A stretch of DNA of 64,000 nt from the NCBI RefSeq assembly GCF_940677205.1, contig NZ_OW712331.1, forward strand, positions 1,302,001 to 1,366,000, given 5' to 3'. The stretch is from [Clostridium] colinum (GTDB lineage: Bacteria > Bacillota > Clostridia > Lachnospirales > CAG-274). Under the pieces are notes generated by a model, which saw only the letters and a program-made list of their open reading frames with translations, was not told the DNA's origin and searched no databases. Both the position numbers and the translations under genes were made by a program. How positions within the stretch are numbered: the first letter of the stretch is position 1; the number at the start of each line of letters is the position of its first letter. Of the stretch, positions 38,968 through 47,913 are shown one piece after another.

Positions 38968-41250
38968 ATGCTTATGAAAAGACCGCTATTATTTATTCTT
39001 ATATTTTTAATTTTAGGTATATTAATTGGAAACTTTATAAATGGCTTTTTGGTAATAGTTTTATTTTTTGTGTTATTATTAATATCTTTATACCTTTCTA
39101 AGCTATACAAAATAAAGTTTCCAAAATATTTAATATTGTTTACTTTATTAGGTTATTATTTAATTTATTTAAACAATACTACATATAATTTAAAGGAAAA
39201 GGATAAAATTAATGCTATTGGATATGTTAAAAATATAGAAAATACATCTAATAATAAATATAAATTCATATTAAAAACTGTATCAATAAATAATAAAAAT
39301 GAAAACTTAAATATTCTTGTATATACTGATAATTTAAATAATATAAAATATGGTGCTAAAATATCTATTAATGGAACTATATACTATCCTAATAAAAAAT
39401 CAAATCCAAATAGTTATGATGAAGAACTAAATTTTAAAATAAATGATATAACATATAAAATGTATGCAGAAAATATTAATATATTAAAGTATAATAAATT
39501 TAAACTTTATTTATCTAACCTTAAAGATAATATATGTAATATTTATGATGATATTTTGCCTATTACAGAAAGTAATATTTTAAAGGCTATGATTTTAGGC
39601 GAAAAACAATTTTTAGATAATAACACTATAGATTTATACAAAACATCTGGTATATATCATATATTAGCAATTTCCGGTCTTCATATAGCAACTTTATCAA
39701 TTTTTTTAACTAAACTATTCAAACTACTATATAATCGTTTTAGATATATATTAGTTATTATAGTTTTAATTTTTTATTGTATATTTACTGGAGCTAGTTT
39801 ATCAACAGTAAGAGCAACTATTATGTGTATAACTGTTTTAATAGGCCATATGATTTATAGAAGTCTAGATTTTATATCTTCTATTAGTTTATCTGCTATA
39901 ATTTTACTTATTAAAAATCCTTATTATATTTTTGATATTGGATTTTTATATTCTTATACATCTGTATTTTCTATAGCGTTTTTAGGTGGACGAATTTGTC
40001 AGTTATATAATTTAAAAGGTATATTTAAATCTTTTATTATATCATTTTTTGTATGCTTATCTATAAAACCTATAACTGCTTATTATTTTTATAATATTAC
40101 TATTTTAGATACACTGTTAAATATAATTATTATACCTTTTATGTCTATTGTTATTATTATTGGATTTTTAACAACTATTATAGGTATTTTTAGCATACCT
40201 CTTTCAAAGTTTTTAATAGGTAGTGTATATTATATACTTAGATTTTTTACATATATTTGTAAAGTAGTTGAAAATATGAATTTTAATAATATATTAATAG
40301 GTAAACCATCTATTTTTGTTATATTAGGTCTTTATATTATGCTAATTTTTATAGCTTATGCATTTTACGATAAATACCTTTTAAGAAAAAGAAAAAAATT
40401 TATAAATATTGGTATGATAATATTTATAATATCTATGTTTTTATCAAGTTTTATACCTAAACCATTTAATATAACTATGTTAGATATTGGTCAAGGTGAT
40501 AGTATTGTTGGCATAAATAATAATAGTACATTTTTAATAGACGGTGGCGGTAATAAAAGTTATTCTGTTGGAGAAAATATTATTTTACCTTATCTAAAAA
40601 GCAAAGGTATTAAATCTCTTGATTTTGTTTTTGTAACACATAATGATACGGACCACATAAAAGGTATAATAGAAATTTTAGATAAAATTAATATAAAAAA
40701 TTTATTCTTACCCCTAAATAATACTATAGATGAAAATTATAAAAATCTTTTAATAACTGCTAAAAATGAAAACATACCTATATATTTTTTACAAGCTGGA
40801 GATAAACTTATATTAGATAAAAACATTGAATTTGATATACTCCACCCTAACAAAAATTTCTATAATAAAGATGATAATAATAATTCTATTGTCTTAAAAT
40901 TAAAATATAAAAATCATTCTATTTTATTTACTGGTGATATAGAAAAAGAAGCCGAAAAATTTTTAGTAGATAATAATTTAAATTTATCTGCAAATATACT
41001 TAAAATAGCTCATCATGGCTCTAAAACTTCTACAACAAAAGAATTTTTAAATAAAGTAAACCCTAATATAGCTTTAATATCTTGTAAAAAAGATAATATA
41101 TATAATCACCCTAGCGAAGAAACTATAAATATTCTCACTGAAAATAATATTTATATTTATAGAACAGATAAAAACAAAGCTATATCTATAAATTTTTATA
41201 AAAATAAATATAAAATTAAATGTATAGAAAATACCTCTTGGGAGAGATAA
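38968..41250 (+). CDS. comEC: ComEC/Rec2 DNA-uptake channel with metallo-beta-lactamase domain
   Basis: 760 aa. N-terminal helices, an OB-like external domain (~70-170), the competence transmembrane domain (LKAMILGEKQFLD, then GIYHILAISGLHIATLSIF and TGASLSTVRATIM) with ~8 helices, and a C-terminal metallo-beta-lactamase-like domain (~505-760): MLDIGQGDSIVG, FVTHNDTDHIKG, ILFTGDIEKEAE, LKIAHHGSKTST. It carries single-stranded DNA across the membrane. The ribosome site before ATG 38968 is poor; ATG 38974 is an alternative. It overlaps holA by none or a few bases depending on start choice. Confidence 0.93.
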   Translation: MLMKRPLLFILIFLILGILIGNFINGFLVIVLFFVLLLISLYLSKLYKIKFPKYLILFTLLGYYLIYLNNTTYNLKEKDKINAIGYVKNIENTSNNKYKFILKTVSINNKNENLNILVYTDNLNNIKYGAKISINGTIYYPNKKSNPNSYDEELNFKINDITYKMYAENINILKYNKFKLYLSNLKDNICNIYDDILPITESNILKAMILGEKQFLDNNTIDLYKTSGIYHILAISGLHIATLSIFLTKLFKLLYNRFRYILVIIVLIFYCIFTGASLSTVRATIMCITVLIGHMIYRSLDFISSISLSAIILLIKNPYYIFDIGFLYSYTSVFSIAFLGGRICQLYNLKGIFKSFIISFFVCLSIKPITAYYFYNITILDTLLNIIIIPFMSIVIIIGFLTTIIGIFSIPLSKFLIGSVYYILRFFTYICKVVENMNFNNILIGKPSIFVILGLYIMLIFIAYAFYDKYLLRKRKKFINIGMIIFIISMFLSSFIPKPFNITMLDIGQGDSIVGINNNSTFLIDGGGNKSYSVGENIILPYLKSKGIKSLDFVFVTHNDTDHIKGIIEILDKINIKNLFLPLNNTIDENYKNLLITAKNENIPIYFLQAGDKLILDKNIEFDILHPNKNFYNKDDNNNSIVLKLKYKNHSILFTGDIEKEAEKFLVDNNLNLSANILKIAHHGSKTSTTKEFLNKVNPNIALISCKKDNIYNHPSEETINILTENNIYIYRTDKNKAISINFYKNKYKIKCIENTSWER

Positions 41251-41252
41251 TA

Positions 41253-42245
41253 TTGAAAACTTTAGATAATCATATAAAAAATAAAACATTTTCAAATATA
41301 TATATTATATTTGGTGAAGAAAACTATTTAAAAAATACTTATGAAAAAAAACTAATATCTAGCATTGTAAACGAAGATTTAAAAATGATGAATTTTATAT
41401 CCTTTGAAGGTAAAAATATAAATATATCTGAAATAATAGATGCTTGTGATACATTACCTTTTATGAATTCATATAGATTAGTTATTTTAAAAAATACTAG
41501 CTTACTTTACAATGGTAAAAAAGATGACTTAACTATTTTAGAAGAATATTTAAAAACTTTACCTAAAACTACTATATTAGTTTTTCTGGAAGAAAAAATA
41601 GATAAAAAATTAAAAATTTTTAAAACAATATCTAAAATAGGCTCTATACACCATATTAATACGTTATCTGAAAATGAACTTATTGATTGGATATTTAATA
41701 TATTTAAAGATAATAATAAAAACATAACACCAAAAGAAAGTTTGTATATAATAAGAAACATTGGTTGCAATATGGAAATATTACTAAATGAAATAAATAA
41801 ATTAATCTCGTTTAGTAATTCACAAACAATAACCATAAATGATATAGATTCTATTTGTACTAAATCTGTTGAAAGTAAAATATTTGATTTAATAAACTTT
41901 ATGGCTAATAAAAATGTTGATAAAGCTATAAGTATGTATAAAAATTTAATATTTAATAAAACTTCACCTTTTGTTGTTTTAAATATGATTTACAGACAAT
42001 TTAAAATTATATTACAATGTAAATATTTATATAATAAAAATTATAATGTATCTACTATTGCTTCTGAAATTAATATACATAGTTTCATAGTTAAAGATGC
42101 TCTTAAACAAAGTAAAAACTTTTCTATAAAGACATTATTACAGGCTCTAAATGAATGTTTAGAAATAGATAATAATATAAAAACTGGTAAAATAGAAGAT
42201 GAACTAGCAGTAGAGTTATTAATAATAAAGTATGCAACTATATAA
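41253..42245 (+). CDS. holA: DNA polymerase III subunit delta
   Basis: 330 aa. The clamp-loader delta subunit opens the beta sliding clamp. Typical opening NIYIIFGEENYLKNTYEKKL, then MNSYRLVILKN, a TTILVFLEEKIDKKLK strand-helix, LIDWIFNIFKD, an IRNIGCNMEILLNEINKLISF collar-domain helix and LLQALNECLEIDNNIKTGKIEDELAVELL at the end. The start is taken as TTG 41253 behind GGGAGAG, which gives the family N terminus; an ATG at 41220 lies inside comEC. comEC-holA adjacency is common in Firmicutes. Confidence 0.88.
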   Translation: MKTLDNHIKNKTFSNIYIIFGEENYLKNTYEKKLISSIVNEDLKMMNFISFEGKNINISEIIDACDTLPFMNSYRLVILKNTSLLYNGKKDDLTILEEYLKTLPKTTILVFLEEKIDKKLKIFKTISKIGSIHHINTLSENELIDWIFNIFKDNNKNITPKESLYIIRNIGCNMEILLNEINKLISFSNSQTITINDIDSICTKSVESKIFDLINFMANKNVDKAISMYKNLIFNKTSPFVVLNMIYRQFKIILQCKYLYNKNYNVSTIASEINIHSFIVKDALKQSKNFSIKTLLQALNECLEIDNNIKTGKIEDELAVELLIIKYATI

Positions 42246-42252
42246 TAAATAC

Positions 42253-42281
42253 TTGCAAAATCTAACTAAATCATTTAAAAT
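42253..42281 (+). promoter_or_regulatory. Promoter of the corA leader
   Basis: TTGCAA (42253-42258), 17 bp, TAAAAT (42276-42281), which predicts a leader of ~167 nt before corA. Confidence 0.5.
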
Positions 42282-42309
42282 GGTATATATTGATTGTTAG
42301 TATATCTAA

Positions 42310-42454
42310 GAAAGAGGTGACTTTATGGACACTATTCCACAGCATTATTTTATAAAAACTTTTAAAATTTTAATATTGTCCATAAAATAGGTTACTTTTC
42401 TATAAATATATAGTTGTTTCCTACATTTAATATGGACTTGAAGGAGGAAACAAA
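42310..42454 (+). promoter_or_regulatory. Switch-like leader of corA with competing helices and masked ribosome site
   Basis: TTTATGGAC (42322-42330) pairs perfectly with GTCCATAAA (42378-42386), and the helix can extend outward past a bulge (GGTGAC side with GTTAC side). The same GTCCATA (42378-42384) is also complementary to a second TATGGAC (42431-42437). That second copy lies in the loop of another perfect 9-bp helix, TTGTTTCCT (42414-42422) with AGGAAACAA (42445-42453), which covers the corA ribosome site AAGGAGG. So two states are possible. The leader also encodes a 21-codon frame. Control by Mg2+ is inferred from the gene served. The GGTGA...TATGGA start recalls the M-box, but its conserved core is not evident. 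Confidence 0.6.
42325..42390 (+). CDS. Possible 21-aa leader peptide of corA
   Basis: A frame of 21 codons starting MDTIPQHYF and ending ILSIK, with a very good AGAGGTGA site 6 bases before the ATG. Start and stop lie exactly inside the two arms of the first leader helix, so a translating ribosome would melt it. Salmonella corA is known to carry a leader peptide (CorL) that governs its expression; no sequence kinship is claimed. It could also be a chance frame. Confidence 0.45.
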   Translation: MDTIPQHYFIKTFKILILSIK

Positions 42455-43393
42455 ATGATAAAAATGTATATAACTTCAAATAATGAAATTGTAGAAACAG
42501 ATACTATTGTAGATGGCGTTTGGATAAATATGGTAAACCCAACTTTAAAAGAAGTTAATGAAATTGCTACTACTTTAAATGTTGATGTTGATTTCATAAA
42601 TGCAGCTCTAGATGAAGAAGAACGCTCAAGAATAGAAATAGATGATGATAATAACCATTTTTTAATATTAGTAGATACTCCTTGTATATCTAAAGATAGA
42701 GAATCTAATATATATGAAACTTTACCTATTGGTATTATATCTACCGATAAAGCCATTATTACTGTATCTCTTAACGATACTTTAGTTTTAGAACCGTTTA
42801 TTAAAAATCGTGTTAAAACTTTCTACACATACAAAAGAGCTAGATTTATTTTACAAATATTATATAAAAATGCTTCTTTATATTTATATTTTTTAAAAAG
42901 AATTGATAAACAAAGTAACATTATAGAAAATGAGCTTCATAAATCTATGAAAAATAAAGAACTTATACAACTTTTAACACTAGAAAAAAGTTTAGTATAT
43001 TTTTCTACTTCTTTAAAATCTAATGAATTAGTTATGGAAAAACTTTTAAGATATGACTTTATAAAAAAATATGATGAAGATAAAGAACTTCTAGAAGATA
43101 CTATTATAGAAAACAAACAAGCAATAGAAATGGCAAAAATTTATAGTGATATATTAGCAGGTACAATGGACGCCTTTGCCTCTATTATATCTAATAATTT
43201 AAATATTGTTATGAAAGTATTAACATCTATAACTATTATTATGGCCATACCTACTATTGTATCTAGCTTTTTTGGTATGAACGTTCCAGTGCCTTTTTCA
43301 GATAATCCCCTTGCATTTTTATGGATTATATTAGGTTCTGTTGGTATATGTTTACTTGTTGTAAAAATTATGTCTAAGAAAGATATGTTTTAA
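42455..43393 (+). CDS. corA: CorA-type magnesium/divalent cation channel
   Basis: 312 aa. N-terminal cytosolic alpha/beta domain (~1-170), a long stalk helix (YDEDKELLEDTIIENKQAIEMAKIYSDI), and two C-terminal membrane helices with the pore signature GMNVPVP (~res 270) after the first one (LTSITIIMAIPTIVSSFF); the tail KIMSKKDMF is basic. A pentameric Mg2+ channel gated by cytosolic Mg2+. AAGGAGG site, apparently masked by the leader (see 42310-42454). Monocistronic with a terminator right after. Confidence 0.95.
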   Translation: MIKMYITSNNEIVETDTIVDGVWINMVNPTLKEVNEIATTLNVDVDFINAALDEEERSRIEIDDDNNHFLILVDTPCISKDRESNIYETLPIGIISTDKAIITVSLNDTLVLEPFIKNRVKTFYTYKRARFILQILYKNASLYLYFLKRIDKQSNIIENELHKSMKNKELIQLLTLEKSLVYFSTSLKSNELVMEKLLRYDFIKKYDEDKELLEDTIIENKQAIEMAKIYSDILAGTMDAFASIISNNLNIVMKVLTSITIIMAIPTIVSSFFGMNVPVPFSDNPLAFLWIILGSVGICLLVVKIMSKKDMF

Positions 43394-43411
43394 AAATTAT
43401 TTTAAATATAT

Positions 43412-43445
43412 AAAAAAAGGTATGATATTATTTCATACCTTTTTT
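43412..43445. terminator. Bidirectional terminator between corA and the oxidoreductase genes
   Basis: 13-14-bp stem (43412-43425 with 43433-43445), 7-nt loop, A7 and T7 flanks, between convergent genes. Confidence 0.85.
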
Positions 43446-43455
43446 ATATATAGTA

Positions 43456-45696
43456 CTATAAATATGGACTTTCCGCTCTTGCTTTTAACCTTTGCCATCT
43501 TCTGTCTGTTTCTTCTTGTATGCTATCTATTATATAATTATATTTTTCATTTTTTAAGTGTTTTGTTCTACCCATTTTAAACAAAAACTCTTTAATAGGT
43601 ATTTTTTCATTTTTATCTTCTGGATTATAATTTATTTTAGTTATCCCCTGTTCTATTTCATATAAAGGATGATAACAACTTTTTACAGCACTTTCTATTA
43701 CTTCTCTTTCATATTGAGGCTCATCTCCCCAATTTAAAGGACAAGCAGATAAACATTTTATATAAGCTAATCCAAATTTTTTACTATATTCTTGAGCTTT
43801 TCTTGCTTTTCTTACAAAATCTGTTATATGACTTTCTGCAACTGTTGCAACATATGGTATATTAGTGGCTGCAAATATTTGTGGGTTATCTTTATGAAAT
43901 ATTTGTTTACCATACTCACATTCTCCAATATGACTTGTAGAACTTCTAGCTCCTTTTGGAGTAGAATATGAGTATTGATAACCAGTATTCATATATCCAC
44001 CGTTATCATATTCAAATATTATCATATTATGATTTCTTATAGCTGTGCTTAAAGCAGACCCAAGCCCTATATCAAGTCCACCATCACCAGATACCATTAT
44101 AAATGTTATATCTTCATCTAACATTTCTCCTCTTTTTTTCTTTTCATTGTACATTTCTAAAAGTCCTGATAATGTGGCAGCACCATTTTGAAAAAGATTA
44201 TGAACATAATTTACTTTAAAAGATGTTTTAGGATAGCAAGTGGTAACAACCATTCCACAACCAGTTTGGAAAAGTAAAACTACATTTCCTTCTATTCCAC
44301 TTAATAAAAGATTTAAATTAACAGGTATTCCACAACCTGGGCAAGCTCCGTGTCCTGGAGCTAATCTTTTAGGCATAGCTGTTATATCTTTTATATTACC
44401 ACCTGTAACATTAAATGTTTTTGTTTCTTCATTATACTCTGCATTTGTTATGTTAAGTTTTATATCTTCTAATTTTATTGGTTTAAAAAAGTTAGTTTGT
44501 TGATTGTCTAAATTCCCTTCATATTTTCCTAAATAGTCAAATCTTTTTGTTTCAGTTCCCTCAATACAAGAAAAAGCCTCTTCAAATAATTTTAATCCAT
44601 CTTCTACATAAAAATCTTTACCACTAATCCCGTATATACGAGTTATTACTTTTGTGTTTAATTCCTTTTCTTGTAAACTAGCTTTTATTTCTATACTCAT
44701 ATTTCCACCATTAGCTCCATAGCTATCTTGTCTATCAAGACATATTAAAAGCTTAGTATCTTTACATATTTCATATATGTCATTGGTTATCCACGGGCGT
44801 AAAACTTTAAGAGTAAAAGCCCCTGCTTTTTTACCTTCTTTTCGCATTTTGTCTACGGCATCTTTAACAGTTTCAAAAGTAGACCCTAAAGCAAATATAA
44901 TAACATCTGCATCTTTTGTTAAATATCCTTCAGATGTTTTATATTCTCTTCCCGATATTTCCTTATACTCTTCAAAAAGCTTTGGTAAATAATCTTTAGC
45001 CTCTTCCATAGCTAAACTTAATTGAAACTTATTGTTTATTAAATCAGGCTCATTCATATAAGACCCTATTGTTATAGGGTTATTCATATTAAGTGCCGTA
45101 TAATCTCTTTTACATTCCCCTATAAAATTTTGTACATCTTTATCATCATCAAAAATATGTGCTTTTTTCTTTTGATGACTAGTAAAAAATCCATCAAAAG
45201 CTACTATTACTGGTAAATTTACTTTTTCTGCTAATTTTAGGCCTATTATATTAAAATCATATACTTCTTGGTTATCTTTTGCAAAAAGTATTATCCAACC
45301 TGTATTTAAAGTATACATTATATCACTATGGTCTCCTTTTATAGATAAAGGGCCAGACACTGTCCTACAAGCAACATTTAAAACCATAGGAAACCTAGTA
45401 CCAGATTGAACTGGTAATTGTTCTAAGCTATATAAAAGCCCATTAGCACTTGTAGCACTAAATACTCTACCTCCACCTACAGATGCTCCATAGCATATCC
45501 CTAATGCACTATGCTCACCTTCTGCTGCTATTAGTTTGGTTTGGCTTTCTCCATTAGCTATCATATAATCCAAATTTTCAGCTATCTGTGTAGATGGTGT
45601 TATTGGATAATATCCCATTATATGATAATTTATTTGTTTACAAGCTATACTTGCAAGCTCGTTACCACTTTCAAATATGACTTTTTGTTTAAGCAT
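43456..45696 (-). CDS. 2-oxoacid:ferredoxin oxidoreductase, fused alpha and beta subunits
   Basis: 746 aa. Alpha part (~1-400): YYPITPSTQIAENLD, AAEGEHSALGICYGASVGGGR with the Glu that activates thiamine diphosphate, and a transketolase-C-like domain (ADVIIFALGSTFETVKDAV, LLICLDRQDSYG). Beta part (~435-746): CPGCGIPVNL Fe-S cysteines, FQTGCGMV, and the thiamine/Mg motif SGDGGLDIGLGSALSTAIR...YDNGGYMNTGYQ. Usually these are separate PorA and PorB chains, or all four domains form one ~1170-aa enzyme. It follows the gamma-delta gene by 11 bp. Substrate (pyruvate or a branched or aryl 2-oxoacid) cannot be decided. Confidence 0.88.
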   Translation of the reverse strand: MLKQKVIFESGNELASIACKQINYHIMGYYPITPSTQIAENLDYMIANGESQTKLIAAEGEHSALGICYGASVGGGRVFSATSANGLLYSLEQLPVQSGTRFPMVLNVACRTVSGPLSIKGDHSDIMYTLNTGWIILFAKDNQEVYDFNIIGLKLAEKVNLPVIVAFDGFFTSHQKKKAHIFDDDKDVQNFIGECKRDYTALNMNNPITIGSYMNEPDLINNKFQLSLAMEEAKDYLPKLFEEYKEISGREYKTSEGYLTKDADVIIFALGSTFETVKDAVDKMRKEGKKAGAFTLKVLRPWITNDIYEICKDTKLLICLDRQDSYGANGGNMSIEIKASLQEKELNTKVITRIYGISGKDFYVEDGLKLFEEAFSCIEGTETKRFDYLGKYEGNLDNQQTNFFKPIKLEDIKLNITNAEYNEETKTFNVTGGNIKDITAMPKRLAPGHGACPGCGIPVNLNLLLSGIEGNVVLLFQTGCGMVVTTCYPKTSFKVNYVHNLFQNGAATLSGLLEMYNEKKKRGEMLDEDITFIMVSGDGGLDIGLGSALSTAIRNHNMIIFEYDNGGYMNTGYQYSYSTPKGARSSTSHIGECEYGKQIFHKDNPQIFAATNIPYVATVAESHITDFVRKARKAQEYSKKFGLAYIKCLSACPLNWGDEPQYEREVIESAVKSCYHPLYEIEQGITKINYNPEDKNEKIPIKEFLFKMGRTKHLKNEKYNYIIDSIQEETDRRWQRLKARAESPYL

Positions 45697-45707
45697 ATCT
45701 TTCCTCC

Positions 45708-46763
45708 TTAAATCTCATTATCTTCTAAATTATTTTCACTAGTTACAAAAGAGTTTGCTCCAACATTTTCAAATTCTAATTTATCTACAATCAAATCTTT
45801 ATTTCTTATATGATTTTTAAATATATCTACATCTTTTTCTAAACAAGATTTTAAAGCATTTACTGGACAAATATTTACACACCTCATACAACCTTTACAA
45901 TGATGATAATCTATACCTAAATTTACCATACTTTCTTTACCTTTATATTCTCCCTTAACAAATTGAAAAGCCATATCTGGACAAGTCGAATCACAAAGCC
46001 CACAATTTATGCATTTGTCTTTTAAAAAAATAGGTACATATCCTTCTCTACTAGCCGATAAATCATTAGATATTGTACTACCAAAACAAGTGTTTATTCC
46101 ACCTATTGGTGCATTTTTATACCCCCACGCTCTTTCTATATCTTTGCCTATAATATAATCATATTTATCATCTACTTTTATTTCTTTATATTTAACATTT
46201 TCATATCCAAGCTTTATAGCTTTTAAATTTTGTTCCAAAGCATTAGGATATTTTTTACCTATTGTATTTTTTATACATTCTTCTAATTTATCTATACACA
46301 TAAAATCATTAGTTTTTGCAATTGCTCCAAGCATAACCATATTTATACGACTTTTGGTATCTAATGCTATTTTTAAAGCATCTATACAATATAATTTACC
46401 AGAATACATTTTTAATATATCTCTTACTTCGTCTGGTTGTTTTTCAGTGTTTACAACAACTGATGTATTTTCACATACACCTGCCATCACATTTTCTTTA
46501 CCAGCTAAAGCTATATGAAAAAGCCCTAAAATATCTGGATTTTGTATAGGGCTATTAACTCTTATTGGTACATTTTCTTTTGCATATCTTATATATGATT
46601 TAACCGGAGACCCTCTTTTTTCTGAACCATAGCTTGAAAAATTAGAAGCATTAAGACCTAAGTATAATGCACCATATTCTCCTAATATTTTGCCTGCTAA
46701 ATTTGCACCAAGTCCACCAATACTTTCTAATCTTATTTCAAAATAATCTTTTTTAAAGCTCAT
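45708..46763 (-). CDS. 2-oxoacid:ferredoxin oxidoreductase, fused gamma subunit and ferredoxin (delta)
   Basis: 351 aa. The gamma domain (~1-190) opens IRLESIGGLGANLAGKIL and has FSSYGSEKRGSPVKSYIR and GKYPNALEQNLKAIKLGY-like end motifs. After a linker come two 4Fe-4S sites: CINCGLCDSTCPDMAF and CKGCMRCVNICPVNAL (~255-320), with an acidic tail. It delivers electrons from the thiamine enzyme to external ferredoxin. First gene of the two-gene operon (gamma-delta then alpha-beta); AAAGGGG site 9 bases upstream of the ATG. Confidence 0.88.
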   Translation of the reverse strand: MSFKKDYFEIRLESIGGLGANLAGKILGEYGALYLGLNASNFSSYGSEKRGSPVKSYIRYAKENVPIRVNSPIQNPDILGLFHIALAGKENVMAGVCENTSVVVNTEKQPDEVRDILKMYSGKLYCIDALKIALDTKSRINMVMLGAIAKTNDFMCIDKLEECIKNTIGKKYPNALEQNLKAIKLGYENVKYKEIKVDDKYDYIIGKDIERAWGYKNAPIGGINTCFGSTISNDLSASREGYVPIFLKDKCINCGLCDSTCPDMAFQFVKGEYKGKESMVNLGIDYHHCKGCMRCVNICPVNALKSCLEKDVDIFKNHIRNKDLIVDKLEFENVGANSFVTSENNLEDNEI

Positions 46764-46843
46764 AAAAAACCCCTTTCAAAACAAATAACTAAAATTAGTA
46801 TTTATTCTAAAAGGGTAATTTATACATTTATTATTTTTATTTT

Positions 46844-47023
46844 TTATTTTTCTATTTTCTTTTTAACAAATTTTTCAAACTTTACTCGAGGTAACATAAC
46901 TATATGTCCACATCCTAAACATTTTATTTTAAAATCTGCTCCAATTCTTATAACTTCCCATTCATGACTTTTACAAGGATGAGGTTTTTTAGTATATACA
47001 ATATCTCCAACTAAATATTCCAT
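46844..47023 (-). CDS. DUF951 family small protein
   Basis: 59 aa. MEYLVGDIVYTKKPHPC, then W-E-V-I-R-I-G-A-D-F-K-I-K-C and LGCGHIVMLPRVKFEKF: the whole length fits the DUF951 family (YyzM-like), a small OB/SH3-like protein with a K-P-H-P-C motif and a C-x-x-C-G. Function unknown; it is often found next to mscS and ychF in Firmicutes. Its ATG is one base past the mscS stop, so translation is probably coupled. AAAGGAAG site inside the mscS end. Confidence 0.88.
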   Translation of the reverse strand: MEYLVGDIVYTKKPHPCKSHEWEVIRIGADFKIKCLGCGHIVMLPRVKFEKFVKKKIEK

Positions 47024-47024
47024 T

Positions 47025-47882
47025 TTAGGCTTCCTTTCTTTTGTTATCTATTATTTCTACAACACGTTTAGGATAAGGTATATTAATATTTTCTTTATCA
47101 AACCTTTTTTTCATAAAACGTCTTATTTCTCTTTCTACGTGCCAATTTTCACCTATTTGAGTATCTGCCAATATTCGTATTACAACAGCACTATCTGCTA
47201 AGTCTATTATTCCTAAAACTTTAGGCTCCGATATAAGACCTTTTACAAGATTATTTTTAAATATTTTGTCTGTTTCATCTTTCATAACAGCTATTACTCT
47301 ATCAATATTTTCTTCATATGCAACCCCTATATCTATTGTTGCTCTGTTAAATTCTTTAGACATATTTGTTATTATTTTTATCATACCATTTGGTATAATA
47401 TGTAAATCTCCATCAACGCTTCTTATTCTTGTGCTTCTAAGCCCAATACTTTCAACTGTTCCTGTTAATCTATCTACTGTTATAATGTCTCCAACGCCAA
47501 ATTGGTCTTCAAATAATATAAACATACCTGTTATAATATCCTGAACAAGACTTTGGGCTCCAAAACCGATAGCTACGCTACCAACACCCGCAACTGCTAT
47601 TAAAGATGTCATATTTACACCAAAATTTCCAAGTATGCTACAAATAGCTACAAACCATACAGTATATTTAGCTACACTAATTAAAACTTCCGATAAAGTT
47701 TGCCTTTTTCTATCACTAAGCTTACTATTTAATTTTAAAGATTTTTTTATAAAACTTGTTAAAATTTTTATTATAATACTTGCTATTATTATTTGTATAA
47801 TGCTTAAACCTATATCAGCTATTACTTCTATAAGCCAATCTAAACTTTTTATAGCTTCCATTTTTTCATTTAATTTATTCAT
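47025..47882 (-). CDS. mscS: MscS-family small-conductance mechanosensitive channel
   Basis: 285 aa. Three membrane helices: ~20-45, 65-85 and the Gly/Ala-rich pore helix TSLIAVAGVGSVAIGFGAQSLVQDIITGMFILFEDQ (~90-125). Then the beta domain with GTVESIGLRSTRIRSVDGDLHIIPNG, the family signature, and a C-terminal alpha/beta domain ending in IPYPKR. It opens under membrane tension to release solutes at hypo-osmotic shock. Operon with the DUF951 gene. Confidence 0.94.
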   Translation of the reverse strand: MNKLNEKMEAIKSLDWLIEVIADIGLSIIQIIIASIIIKILTSFIKKSLKLNSKLSDRKRQTLSEVLISVAKYTVWFVAICSILGNFGVNMTSLIAVAGVGSVAIGFGAQSLVQDIITGMFILFEDQFGVGDIITVDRLTGTVESIGLRSTRIRSVDGDLHIIPNGMIKIITNMSKEFNRATIDIGVAYEENIDRVIAVMKDETDKIFKNNLVKGLISEPKVLGIIDLADSAVVIRILADTQIGENWHVEREIRRFMKKRFDKENINIPYPKRVVEIIDNKRKEA

Positions 47883-47913
47883 ATTTAGCTCCTTCTTCTT
47901 TTGTTTTTAATAA

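Noticed and set aside
42290-42454. corA leader as a classical M-box riboswitch
   Set aside because: The 5' part (GGTGA...TATGGA) is suggestive, but the conserved M-box core is not seen and most of the leader is AT-rich. It is reported as an unassigned switch instead; a covariance-model search would settle it.
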